Below, piece after piece: positions 23,801-32,074 of a stretch of 64,000 bases of DNA; position 1 is the first letter of the stretch; each line of letters opens with the position of its first letter. Source of the DNA: Allodiplogaster sudhausi (Eukaryota; Nematoda; Chromadorea; Rhabditida; Diplogasteridae). The stretch is from contig CALZFC010000081.1 of NCBI GenBank assembly GCA_945643635.1, forward strand, positions 408,501 to 472,500, read 5' to 3'. Both the position numbers and the translations under genes were made by a program. The notes under the pieces were generated by a model. The model was not told where the DNA came from, searched no databases, and worked only from the letters and a program-made list of their open reading frames with translations.

Positions 23801-23873
23801 TTTCTTTTCTTATTATTTCCAATTTAGTTATTTCTACTTTATCCCTGGTGTCGGAGCCACCTGCTGCTCTCAT
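17823..23873 (-). CDS. Gag-Pol polyprotein, Ty3/gypsy type
   Basis: Single frame of 2016 residues from the first ATG (23873); the frame stays open 12 bases further up but only with a TTG. Domain order follows gypsy elements. Gag has a long Glu/Arg-rich coiled-coil N-terminus and a zinc knuckle CX2CX4HX4C at about residues 550-565. The protease centre at ~620 reads DCGS in place of the usual DTG/DSG. The reverse transcriptase core has LPFGL and YIDD (~1035), and RNase H has YTDAS (~1190). Integrase has an HHCC zinc site (~1420-1460) and a D-x58-D-x35-E triad, the last Glu in TVERF. After the integrase comes an unusual C-terminal extension of about 250 residues with hydrophobic strands (VVFIVIAWEED, EIIVCPDMPP), ending in Arg/Gly-rich repeats (FGRGRGRGGFRGGG), which suggest nucleic-acid binding. 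Gag and Pol share one frame with no slip site needed. There are no stops or frameshifts, so the element may still be active. Confidence 0.95.
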   Translation of the reverse strand: MRAAGGSDTRDKVEITKLEIIRKEMTKPLVNLVTDQSGGPGTARNGEVEETARAEHMTENLTERLKRLRTMGEDEVTEDHKLMVYLRSQAETPGVTKKRLLDKATQAILEFESQRREAVELGLRMGEELEQFLQNNELAASLQEAREARTEDQARLEATLEELRTTKARLEASEREREEMQRRIEGTEQRVREEEDEEDEKEDDDELQRILATTRMKRALGATQRSRQAVQTRQGATRRSQSRGSERSARTGASEDETYKRLFIENMTSQALPPVPVFTDGFGLRGFSEFIDRLELKYKDLLGEDKLVVVLREHLGKQARAIFDSVTRGRKLSYSVIVRKMKERYRGDSLMQEYSATAKWENLRMREGENLTTFVLYLEQLAEQAFPGLPEDHLAPIMAKKLVAQLSHWRDYQDLLREMDHARKEMVYIQVKEAAIRMEMFQKRGERLGRRERKKEWPGESMRSERGRYDNGRKYENYRTQQYSNPQPRSDEQKKVTESISNTLRSLQRPNSDSVPLQSTPQQQTPVRATGGTGNGNQYGGTGEKKPFFGKCFNCQEQGHSQHYCTKPRRQNFVQREGTEKVEAREEGVEKKESSKEERLFWKPLSRVKVKLNGVTVEAILDCGSEVTTVPVEVMKKVEQEGPVEWRKTKDGEVLDAAASKLKITAKALITLEMEGERERIGVYVVQNGREVLLGQNTVAMWGKRDGWWSECEKEGEPAIMSHSVFIPSLGAAQVQLKSPLRGSRNMLVETTHGLSEGVVGEKGEGRILSVFNPFHHPIRLKKNEQVGNWVEADFVPSENLLGEREEEGESERAKKVLSQSRERESGERGQTVIEALQKNGTVGSERCRQVVEQFQDVFALSEEEMGRTTLVEHYVDTGDTAPIKIKQRPVPLGLQSEVKSKLDEMKERGIIRDSASPWSSPLVIALKKDKSLRLCVDYRKLNARIKMDAYPLPSIDMTLQKLKGKQWFSTLDLLSGYWQIPLEESSKEKTAFATMNGLYEWNVLPFGLSTSPATFQRVMERVLRNVLGEKVHVYIDDILIATESEEEHAAELEKVFRALRESGLKLKAQKCVLAQREAEYLGHRITVAGVQMDAAKVEKIRQQKQPSDRKELKCFLGMCSYYRKFVHCFAQKATPLTRLTSEKVAWTWGEQEERAFGEMKNALSSGPVLAQPDVDAAKRGLRPFIIYTDASKEAMGAVLSQEGEDGYLHPLYFASKRCSAAERNYHVTDGEALAIVFALRKFRPFYFGTRVIVRTDHQPLKAMFGNKSVSARILRWALEIQSSDVQIEYVKGAANNVADALSRSPVPIDQSDSERVEIERVVNSVRVGYQADEQRKGEKRVVMSVQLVGVRKRWREETEKDEKGSEMLKRVRESREQAVRERGLRWTEEKGILQVEGARGGKRFFVPETLRKETVGQWHEGRFGGHWSAEKIMKKLKEYYWEKMRKDVEEHVKECRVCEEFNVREKLVPPLNPILASEPFELVGFDILEVGTSLSGNRYILSIIDYFTKYGAALPMETKSAREVAEKFLSGWIAHGRMPKALISDQGGEFVNRIMEELLAKMGIEQIVTKGYNPRENGTVERFNQTIIRQMQKKVREPERWDELLPFIVFGYNTIPHSSTGETPFFLVHGRNPRPLGESLGEQENVGVDVDEYKARMLDGLRIAHEQARKNNEKAAEKMKKEYNDRNGIAGRQYPKVGDRVLVMVPAEKRTAAFPKLTSPWQGPFRVLDVSENSAKVKEENGKNELVIPLDQLKMVRREENKSEEGEKKQKRRKRMQRGMNIVYRKQYPTEWTGTVAWLVPNPWKRALEQRRDGTCIPYHGAAELLEVLRHLQQLKTRVVFIVIAWEEDKDWEWSGGVGKKMAAQLRRLNELAEEAKAEIIVCPDMPPEDISKGEQEEMETLAYVDWEGKRLTVVNTKTPAFGSTVPAYLLHGTRKRNQEIKEWCALRYIKEVARAIGVDLDFLKESGREDRAVRGFRGRPFGERKYGRGDFRGFGRGRGRGGFRGGGSSFFRPY

Positions 23874-23981
23874 ACACAAGGCCAACTGTCGCCTTTTAGT
23901 GACCCACTGTCGTCACTTTCTTATTCCTTCTACTCCACTTCTTCCGTCGTCTCGTCGTCTGTCGTCGTCTCGCTCAGAGGT

Positions 23982-23999
23982 CGTTGTCTTCGGCCCCCA
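23982..23999 (-). other. tRNA primer-binding site of the retrotransposon
   Basis: Immediately after the 5' LTR (minus strand) the sequence is TGGGGGCCGAAGACAACG. TGG is the complement of the CCA end of a tRNA, as expected for a primer-binding site with no spacer. The matching tRNA would end ...CTTCGGCCCCCA; I cannot name it without the genome's tRNA set. Confidence 0.75.
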
Positions 24000-24646
24000 T
24001 GTGGCCAGGGTGTCCCCTGGTTCTCGACAAGCTGGCGGACTCTCAACAAGACTCCACGACCCGACCGGCCCCTCTTCACTCTTACAACCCAAAATAAACT
24101 GTGAGGACTACGAAGCGAGTAACAAAAAAAATAAAGTTTATCACTTTAAATAAGGGAAACCAAGCAATGGATTATATAGATATAAATAAACCGAGAACCC
24201 CACTCACATACAACAGTCGCTGCGATCCTCCTACGCCTCCCTCGGGCGCCTCTACCACGAACTGGAGCCTTCTCCCCACACACGAGCCGTTGGGCGGTCG
24301 ACCAGCCGCTCCGATGCTCGGGCCTCTCCCAGACTAACTACTGCTGTCCAAAAAAAACCCGCCTTGCCGGATCAAAACAAGGGAGAGGGCCAAAGTGCTA
24401 AATGCTCTACCCCAGTAGCAATGCAACTTCTGGCACGCAAGAAATATAACGAATAACTATGCATTATAATATTCACACTACAATAGCACACTATAACTAT
24501 ACAGTACCTAGATCTACACAATGTAAAACGATAAAAGGGGAAAGGGCAAGGCTGAAGACGACGAGATGAAGGGGAACAAGGGAAAGGGTATGGGAAGATG
24601 GGGGAAAAAAAGGAAAAGAGAGAGGGGAAAAAGCCCTCTCTCTACA
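24000..24646 (-). repeat. 5' LTR of the Ty3/gypsy element
   Basis: 647 bp, matching the 3' LTR along its whole length apart from one extra A in the A-run near 24605. It should carry the promoter driving transcription to the left. Confidence 0.95.
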
Positions 24647-24677
24647 AATTCAGCCTAAGATGTTGCTTCTTTTACAG

Positions 24678-27267
24678 CGTGACGGTGCAGATAACTTATC
24701 GGACTTGAATAAGGATGATCTCCGCAGGTGATTTTCCTCAATCGGTTTTGGAGCGGGCGCCTGCACTCAGGTTTAATTTTTTTTTATATCACGTTGGCTG
24801 CTTGTTTTATTAAGACACCCATTTAAAGGACAAACAAACATATACAGTCCCGCCCAACATTATGGGGTCATGAATGCATTGAATATCTTTAATATATTCT
24901 TAAGATTCTCTTGCACTGTGGCTCGTAGAAGCAATTGTTCGGGTAATGTTTATATTTTTTGGCATCAGCATTTTTTTCTCTACCGAATGCATGTAGCAAT
25001 TCTCAAAAAATATCAACTTTTTTGTCATGCATTTTAATGTGATGTTCAGTGCGTTTCGTGCCAAATTTTTAAGGTGCAAACGTGGATAGTGCAATTCATG
25101 GGATTTTTTACAAGTAGCCGAGAATTTTGCTCCGGAATTTCCAAAACTGCAAGATTGCAGCAAAAGTATTGCTCCGATTAGGGTTCGAACCTGTGACATT
25201 CAAAACAAAAACCGAGTGAGTAAGCCATTACGCCACACAAGTGATGTACTGGTTCCAAAGCCAGACGTTGACATCATCCATCCTGAGCCTTTTCTCTCTC
25301 TATCCCTCTCCCACTCTCTCTTTCTCTTTCTCTCCTTCTCTCTCTCACTCCACTCAATCTCAAACTCCTCTCTTTATCAGTGATTTGAACAATCCCACAC
25401 TTTGAGCTCCCGACTGATTTTCATTCTGAAAACTCTTTTCCTTGGCAAGGCAAAACCTTTACACAGGATGGGGTTTGAACCGGCGACACTCAAAATATCG
25501 AGCAAGAGGGCAACCTACTGCGCCACACAGGTCACGAACGTGGTCTCAAGCCAGACCAGGGATGTCCAAGGCGGGCCGAGCCCGGGCCGGGCCCGTTGCT
25601 GGTTTGGCGGGCCCGGGCCGCATGCCCCATGGGCCCGGCCCGGCCCGGCCCGCATACCCTACGGGCCGGGCCGAGCCAGGGCCTGGCCCGGGCCGGGCCC
25701 GTTTTTACATAGGCCCGGCCCGGCCCGTTGCTAATTTGGCGGGCCCGGGCCGGGCCCGGGCCGAGATCTTGAAGGTAGGGCCCGGCCCGGGCCTGGTTTT
25801 GGACATCCCTGAGCCAGACGCTGATGATGGCAAAAGACTGATCAGCCACCTACAACCGTCTTTTTTCTATCGTTGCCTTCGCTTCGAGTGATCCCTCACT
25901 TTGGGCTCTAATTTTCACACTCGTTACTCTTTCTCTTGACAAAACCTTTGCACCGGTTGGGAGAGAGGCGAGCAGGCACAGAGATAGAGAGAAAAAGAGA
26001 TAGAGAAAAAGAGAGATAGAGAGAAAGAGAAATAGAGAGAAAGAGAGATAGAGAGATAGAGAGAAGGAGAGATAGAGAGAAAGAGAGATAGAATGAAAGA
26101 GAGATTCATAGAGAGATAGAAAGAAAGAGAGGGAAAGAGAGATTCACAGAGAGAGGGAGAGATAGAGAGAATGTGAGATAGAGACAAAGATAGATTCATA
26201 GAGAGAAAACGAGATAGAGAGAAAGAGAGATTCATAGAGAGAAAGAGAGATAAAGAGAAGCGGTGCAAATGTTTTGCCTAGAGGTAACGGTTGTGGAAAT
26301 TAGAACTTAAACTGACAATGCTGGGGATCACTCGAAGCGAAGGCAACGATAGAAAAAAGGCTGTTGTAGGTGGCTGATCACTCTTTCGCCATCATCGGCG
26401 TCTGGCTTGAGACCTCGTTCGTGTCCTGTGTGGCGCAGTAGGTTGCCCTCTTGCTTTACATTTTGAGTGTCGCCGGTTCAAACCCTATCCGGTGTAAAGG
26501 TTTTGCCTTGCCAAGGAAAAGAGTTTTCAGAATGAAAATCAGTCGGGAGCTCATAGTGTGGGATTGTTCACAAATCACTGATAAAAAGAGGAGGTAGAGA
26601 TTGAGTGGAGATACAGAGATGGAGAGAAAGAGGAAGGGAGAGTGGAAAGGGAATGAGAGAAAAAAAGGTTCAGGATGGTTGATGTGAACGTCTGGCTTTG
26701 GAATCGGTAAATCACTTGTGTGGCGTAATGGCTTACTCATTCGGTTTTTGTTTTGAATGTCACAGGTTCGAACCCTAATCGTAGCAAGACTTTTGCTGCA
26801 GTCTTGCAGTTTTGGAAATTCCGGAGTAAAATTCTCGGCTACTTGCCAATAAATCCCGTGAATTGCACTACCCACGTGTGCACCTTAAAAATTACTCACC
26901 AAACGCACTGAACATCACATTAAAATTCATGACAAAAAAGTGGAAAATTTTTGAGAATTGCTACATGCATTCGGTAGAGAAAAAAATGTTGATGCCAAAA
27001 AATATAAACATTACCCGAACAATTGCTTCTACGAGCCACCGTGCAAGAGAATCTTAAGAATATATTAAAGATATTCAATGCATTCATGACCCCATAATGT
27101 TGGGCGGGACTGTATATGTACATACATACATACATACATTTGTAGTTCTCTTAAACTTTACCTATCTCCCTTACTCCTTCTTTTCTACTCTCTCTCTACC
27201 TCTCTCTCTCTCTTTCTCTCTCTTACTCTCCCTTGCTCTCTCTTGCTCACCCTGTTTCACTCTCTCC

Positions 27268-27299
<32 letters not shown>

Positions 27300-27919
27300 T
27301 TGATACAGATCTTCAGTGGCGGTGCCGCCAGAGCTGGACTCTGAGTTCTTTGCTGCTCGCTTCGCATGGCTCGAAAAGAAGGACGAAGAGGCAGCTGAAC
27401 GAATCCGCGAGTATCTCAGCCATCGCCGTCTCATTGGATATGACAAGATGGATGAGATGACTATTCTCACTTCCAATCCAATGACAAAAGCTGTTTTCGA
27501 GGTTCCGTTGGAAAGGCCAAATGCTCGAATACAAAGAAATTACAATCGTAAGTCCGCCATATAAATAAAAGGTTTTCAGCGTTTTTCTTGTTGCCCAATG
27601 ACGACCTCTCCTCAGTCCGGATCCCTGCATGTTTTCGTGCAGAGAATGAAAGGCGTTCATCTCAAAGAGGTTTCTTTCCCACCTTGCTTTTTATATTTTT
27701 CCTGATCCTCCATCGGTAAGCGCTTATATTTAGCTTTTTCTCTCCTTGTTAATTATTTGCAATTCTGCATTTTACCAGTAGTTTGTTATCTTTTTGAGCA
27801 ACTCTACTTCAGTTAACAAGTTAGTCATATTAAAAATTTGACATTGCAAAAATAATCTTACTGTATTTTTTTAAATTGATTTTACTGTCTTCAATAGTGA
27901 ATCTGTCATTCCCTTTCTT

Positions 27920-27961
<42 letters not shown>

Positions 27962-29440
27962 TATCCCGTCTCAATCTCTCTCTCTAATTCTCCATCTCTC
28001 TCTCTCTGTCTCTAATTCTCTCTCTAACACTCTCTCTCCTATTCTTTTCCTTTCCTTTTGGCGTTCCTTACAGATTCTGAAGGTCGTACCTGCATCGTAC
28101 ATCTTTCATTCCTATTTTGCTCTCCAAGATGTCTTCGGACGTGTAATCGCGAAAACGGAAAGAGAAACGGGTTTCTACAACTCTTCATTCATTACAACGG
28201 AAAGACTACTCCCTTGGTTGAGGGAAGCGAAGTGGAGTCGTTACGATTCTCGACCTGTCTGGCCTGAACCTCTCCGAGTTCATAAATCCACTCAGTGTTC
28301 AATGCAAACTTGCCCGTCTCATCGTTTTCTTTTGGGCAGAATACTTCGGAGAATCGGTATTTTCAAATTGAGCACCAAAAAGAGAGAGCGAGAGAGAGAG
28401 AGAGAAAGGGAGAGAGAGAGAGAGAGAAAGGGAGAGAGATCTCACTTCCCCTCCAGCTGCTGAAACTGCTAATCGTGAATCCTCCTGGAATCGTCTCTCT
28501 GATGTGGCAGATCACGAAGCAAATCATCGACGAGAGAACAGTGAATCGCCTCTCTTTCCTGTCATCTCCTCAAGAACTATTCAACCATCTTGACATCGAA
28601 GTGAGCAGAAGATTAAAGATGAAGAGTGAAGATCTTTGCTTGGCAGGCAATCCCAGCCGAGTACGGAGGGAAGAGGGTGGATGACTCGGGCTACTCTTCG
28701 CCCCCCTCTGCCTGCGCCAATGCCCCTCTCCCAGTCACTTCCGCAGACTACTCGGCTCCTGATTTCATCTGGCGGAAATTCGATGCTCCTTCACCAAAGC
28801 CAAAGAGCCACTCCTTGAAAGGACACAAGAGTCTCGAGCTTCCCGTGTCAGACTTTTCATTATCAATCTTCACAAATATAGTATCAAATTGTACCATATA
28901 TACATATATGTCGAAATGAAATGTTGATGTAATTCACTTGTATAGGAATATAGCCGAGACAAAACAAACTCTTCTCTGGTGGTTCACAACTTCTGGAGAT
29001 GTCACTTTCGAGATTGCTCGGACGGGAGCGGAAGGAGCTCTGTGTTGGCCTAAGCTTAGACTGGCATCGCTCATAGTTAGCTTCTTTTATACTCTTTCTC
29101 TCCTCCACTCTCTCTTCGTTCCTGTCCTCCTCCCTTCTCTTTCTCTCCTCCTCTCTTTCCCGCTCTCTCTCTCTCTCTCTCCGTTCCTCTCTCTCTTCTC
29201 TTTCTCTTCTCCGCTATCCCTCCGTTCCTCTCTCTACACTCTCTCCCCACCGTTTTCTCTCCGTCCCTCTCTCTTCTTTCTTTCCTCCGCTCTCTCTCCG
29301 TTCCTCTCTCTCTTCTGTGTCTCTCCTCCGCTTCCTTTCTCTCTTCGTTCCCCTCTCTCTTCCCTTTCTCTCCTCCGCTCTCTCTTCGTTCCTCTCTCTC
29401 TCTCTCACTTCTCTTTCTCTCCTTCCGTCTCCCATCGTTG

Positions 29441-29483
<43 letters not shown>

Positions 29484-29914
29484 TTCTATCTCTCACTTCT
29501 CTTTCTCTCCTCCGTTCTCTCTCCCTCCCTCTCTCTTCTCTTTCCTCCGCTCTCTCTTCGTTCCTCTCTCTCTCACTTCTCTTTCTCTCCTTCCGTCTCC
29601 CATCGTTGCTCTCTCTATCTCTCTCTCTCTCCTCTCTCTCTCTCTCTTTCTATCTCTCACTTCTCTTTCTCTCCTCCGTTCTCTCTCCCTCCCTCTCTCT
29701 TCTCTTTCCTCCGCTCTCTCTTCGTTCCTCTCCCTCTTCTATTTCTCTCCTCTCTCTCTCTCTCTGCCTTTCTCTTTCTCTCGCTTATTCTCCACAGGTC
29801 CCAGAACAAGGCTCAGTAGAGTTGTCAAGAGGCGACTACGTGGTCCGCTTCACGAATCCGGACTCCACTTGGCTCCCCACCAAAGTGAATGTTGCTCTTC
29901 ACCTCCTCGATTAG
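24678..29914 (+). CDS. SEC14-like lipid-transfer protein, CRAL-TRIO + GOLD domains
   Basis: Multi-exon gene. Exon 24678-24727 joins in phase to 27309-~27550 and gives a CRAL-TRIO N-terminal helical part (LDSEFFAARFAWLEKKDEEA). The lipid-binding domain follows at 27630-28590: KGVHLKEILKVVPASYI, RVIAKTERETG, then, across a 54-nt intron, GVVTILDLSGLNLSEFINPL and VNPPGIVSLMWQ...FLSSPQELFNHLDIE. Next comes IPAEYGG at 28650. A C-terminal GOLD domain (TLLWWFTTSGDVTFEIARTG, GDYVVRFTNPDSTW) ends at TAG 29912-29914. The order matches nematode CRAL-TRIO/GOLD proteins, which bind small lipids and act in membrane traffic. The first coding exon was not found; it must lie left of the retrotransposon. The join near 27550-27590 does not keep phase with the obvious GTAAGT donor, so a boundary there is uncertain. 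The 24728-27308 intron carries a whole transposon and two others are long CT arrays. Confidence 0.88.
25165..25240 (-). pseudogene. tRNA-derived sequence (left arm, outer)
   Basis: On the minus strand an A box (TGGCGTAATGG, 25235-25225) and a B box (GGTTCGAACCC, 25191-25181 region) are spaced as in a tRNA gene. The acceptor stem is not convincingly complete, so I read it as a tRNA-derived Pol III promoter of SINE type and not a working tRNA. Confidence 0.65.
25465..25530 (-). pseudogene. tRNA-derived sequence (left arm, inner)
   Basis: Minus-strand A box (TGGCGCAGTAGG, 25525-25514) and B box (GGTTCAAACCC, 25481-25471), the mirror image of the copy at 26430-26490. The anticodon region differs from the outer copy, so the two came from different tRNAs or diverged long ago. 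Confidence 0.6.
25557..25811. mobile_element. hAT-like MITE, 255 bp, rich in GGGCCC
   Basis: Terminal inverted repeats CAGGGATGTCCAA / TTGGACATCCCTG bound 255 bp of GC-rich sequence made of GGCCCGGGCC-type palindromes. It is flanked by a perfect 8-bp target duplication AGCCAGAC (25549-25556 and 25812-25819), the length made by hAT transposases. The mirror position in the right arm of the host element (around 26400) has one AGCCAGAC-equivalent and no insert, giving an empty site inside the same molecule. No coding capacity. Confidence 0.92.
25975..26265. repeat. (GAGATAGAGAGAAA)n-type array
   Basis: Imperfect tandem repeat of GAGATAGAGAGAAAGA words, with GATTCATAGAGAG variants at 26100-26240. 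It forms the loop between the inverted arms of the 24845-27112 element. Confidence 0.85.
26430..26490 (+). pseudogene. tRNA-derived sequence (right arm, inner)
   Basis: Plus-strand A box TGGCGCAGTAGG (26431-26442) and B box GGTTCAAACCC (26475-26485), inverted relative to the copy at 25465-25530. Confidence 0.6.
26715..26790 (+). pseudogene. tRNA-derived sequence (right arm, outer)
   Basis: Plus-strand A box TGGCGTAATGG (26721-26731) and B box GGTTCGAACCC (26765-26775), inverted relative to the copy at 25165-25240. With that copy it could drive Pol III transcription from both arms. Confidence 0.65.
29090..29800. repeat. CT-rich intron with repeated TCTCTCCTCCGCTCTCTCTTCG units
   Basis: The last intron of the CRAL-TRIO/GOLD gene is almost all polypyrimidine. 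Blocks of about 170 bp are duplicated: the segment around 29410-29560 recurs at 29580-29730, including the word CTTCCGTCTCCCATCGTTGC. It ends at the acceptor before the final exon (TTCTCCACAG). Confidence 0.8.
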
Positions 29915-30248
29915 ATCTGCCATTAGTCGTCGTCTCTTAACGGCATCCTCTAACCACAAGTCGCATTCTAGTCTTGACACTTTCCATATCATTCCAGATT
30001 TCTAGTTCGCACCCTACAGTATCCTTGCAAGTCACACGCGAGATTCCAGAAAACGCAGTTTCGGGCAAAAACCTTTTTAGGATATGAGCAAGTTCTTGGA
30101 ATTCATATATTTTCTAGCAATACTTTCACTTCGGTCCATTCAAAGCACTTTTCTATGTCTTTCATCACTGGCAACAACACAGGTTTATAGCGGAAAAGAA
30201 TAACAATAACAACCATAAGAACAACAGAACATGCCGCTTCCTTTCCTA

Positions 30249-31985
30249 TTAATTCTCCTCTCGAGTAACAAAAGGGGCGGGACAGGGTCCTTTCGAGATC
30301 TGCTTCTTCGCTTTCCTCCTCAGATACTTGTCGAGGCTCTTGTCCTTCTTCAACTGATCAAACTTCTTCTCCATCATTCTCATCTTGACTTGCGCTGAAA
30401 TATCGCGAAGATTATGGATCTGACTTTTGTTTCCTTATTGCCGTATTGAATAAAGCAGACATATATAAGGACCAAAATGAGGTTTGCACTCAGGACATAA
30501 TAAAATGGAAGAGGGAAGACAAAGGAAAGGACGAACCCCTTGGGAGGAAGACGGGCTGCTTGCCCTCGTTCATTCTCTTGATGTTCTCCTGCTTCAGCTC
30601 CCTTACCGTCTCCTTCCGTATTACCTTCTCTTGTTTGCTCTTCTCCTGATTCTTCCTTCTTCTCAACATTTCTTTCAACCGTTCAGCCTCCACAGCATTC
30701 CCTTCTTTCTTCGCTTCCAGAAGCTTTTTCTTCATTTCCTGCAATTAAAAAAGTTGTAACAGCAAACATTTCTAATCGATTCATTTTGAGAGATTAAAGA
30801 TAAAATGACACTATTACGCGCTCTATTTTGCTAGATGGTATTCAAATTACACTGCCACCAATATTCAATATTGACAACACAAAGGTTAGAGTAACAGGTA
30901 TCTGATCTAACTCTTCTCTTTCAATTACAGTTTGTATTATCATGTTGTTTCTAATCCCTAAGAGATCGCACTCTTGGATTCACTGCTCAATAGACCTCAC
31001 TAGAATCCTTTATAATAAGCGCGCCCGTTAATGATCTCTTTTCATTTCATTTCCAAGTGTTGCGTTGATAATCCAATTAATTGATGCATAGTAAATAAAA
31101 ACATAAGAATATGCTGACAATTAGAAGCGATACAAAAGGATGAAGGAACCTTCGTTTCTTCACTTCGAATTTCGTCGAGAAATTTGTAGTTATTCTCGAA
31201 GAGGTCTTCCTTGAATTCGCCGCAGCGCTCCTCGAAACGCGGATCGAACCCTTTCTTCTGCAAGAATTCATGCTTCTTTGCTCCCCCTCTTATTAGCTGA
31301 ATCCATCAGTGATGGAGACATGTGAACTGCTCGATGTCATCATCGCCTACCTTTTTAATAGATTCATTCGCATAGATTGGCCGGAAGGAAGAAACTCGCT
31401 GTTTCGATGACTCTTCTCGAGGTCTCTTCGGGTTCTTCCTCTAAACAATTCCAGCCTCGAACAATCTCCTACCGAACAAAAAATGAGAACAGCAAACCTT
31501 GAAATCTTTCGAAGCAAAAGTCGACTTCAATTCGGCTGTGGAAGAGGCGGCTTGTTCATCCCAAAGAAAGCCGCGTTGAACAACTTGACCCCCAACTTCT
31601 CTTTCATCTCACGCACTTTCCGCAGTGGCAGACGAGATAACTCTGTAATTTTAATTTCTCTCAAAGATTTCACCTCATTATTTCATCTCATTACTATTTC
31701 CACGTCGTCCATTGCCTAGTTTCCCACAAATGCCAGACATCAATAAATGAATCTACGCAAGAAATAACCTTCTCGAAGATTGTGTCCATAATCTGGCAGT
31801 TGGTTGTCCTCGTCCTCCTGCTTCTCATCCTTTATTTCATCTTTGTCATCTTCAATCTCATCGTCGTCCTCTATTGCAGCTTCCACTTCATCATCTGTTT
31901 CGCCCTCTTCCTCATTTGGTTCCACTTTTGCCATATTTGAAATTTGGAAACTTGACGATTGCTTCAGTTGCTTCCTATAGTTATT
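30249..31985 (-). CDS. RRP36: RRP36-like ribosome biogenesis protein
   Basis: RRP36 is a nucleolar factor needed for early 18S rRNA processing. Reading leftward: an acidic N-terminus (exon from 31985; ATG at 31934; EEEGETDDEVEAAIEDDDEI), then DYGHNLREELSRLPLRKVRE across a phase-1 junction. A 68-nt intron then leads to STFASKDFK, followed by the basic RKNPKRPREESSKQRVSSF. The family core DPRFEERCGEFKEDLFENNY and KFLDEIRSEE come next at 31160-31260. A long Lys/Arg/Glu helix follows (30520-30745, ending GKQPVFLPRG), then the C-terminal KKFDQLKKDKSLDKYLRRK with TAA at 30249-30251. The order and spacing fit RRP36. The start is uncertain: the exon at 31985 has a strong acceptor and stays in frame with exons further right, so either trans-splicing or a longer N-terminus is possible. 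Confidence 0.85.
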
Positions 31986-32074
31986 CTGAAAAGAGAACCG
32001 CCTCAACAATTACAACAGTTAAATAGAATGAACAGAGTGCACACTCTTGAAAGACACAGAGAAATAAAATGAAA

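Larger units (their letters stand above)
17145..24646 (-). mobile_element. Ty3/gypsy LTR retrotransposon, apparently complete
   Basis: A 7502-bp element on the minus strand flanked by 4-bp AATT duplications (17141-17144 and 24647-24650). It has two LTRs starting TG and ending CA, a primer-binding site beside the 5' LTR, a polypurine tract beside the 3' LTR and one uninterrupted Gag-Pol frame. The LTRs look identical except for one A in a homopolymer, so the insertion is very recent. It sits antisense in an intron of the CRAL-TRIO/GOLD gene, 27 bases before the next acceptor. Confidence 0.95.
24845..27112. mobile_element. 2.3-kb palindromic TIR element with tRNA-like promoters
   Basis: Starts CAGTCCCGCCCAACATTATG at 24845 and ends in its reverse complement at 27112, with TA on each side (24843-24844 and 27113-27114). 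Arms of roughly 1 kb are inverted copies: the block at ~24860-25180 mirrors ~26790-27100, 25180-25400 mirrors 26560-26780, and 25440-25550 mirrors 26400-26520. Each arm carries two tRNA-like segments. A GA-rich tandem array fills the loop (about 25975-26265). A second, unrelated MITE is inserted in the left arm. There is no transposase frame. Its ends match those of the 14546-15680 element, so both were probably moved by the same transposase. Confidence 0.9.

Noticed and set aside
25975..26265. CRISPR-like array
   Set aside because: A eukaryotic GA-type tandem repeat without unique spacers.
25165..26790. Functional tRNA genes
   Set aside because: A and B boxes are present but acceptor and anticodon stems are not convincing, and the segments are arranged as mirror copies in a transposon.
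27876..28463. 195-codon plus-strand frame
   Set aside because: Only part is coding; a 54-nt intron within it is needed to reach the DLSGLNLSEF motif in another frame, and its end is (GA)n.
28938..29819. 293-codon Ser/Leu-rich open frame
   Set aside because: It runs through the CT-rich last intron of the CRAL-TRIO gene; only its first ~45 codons belong to the GOLD exon.
31510..31640. Apparent frameshift in RRP36 between REMKEKLG and the basic region
   Set aside because: A 68-nt GT-AG intron with phase 0 on both sides removes the problem.
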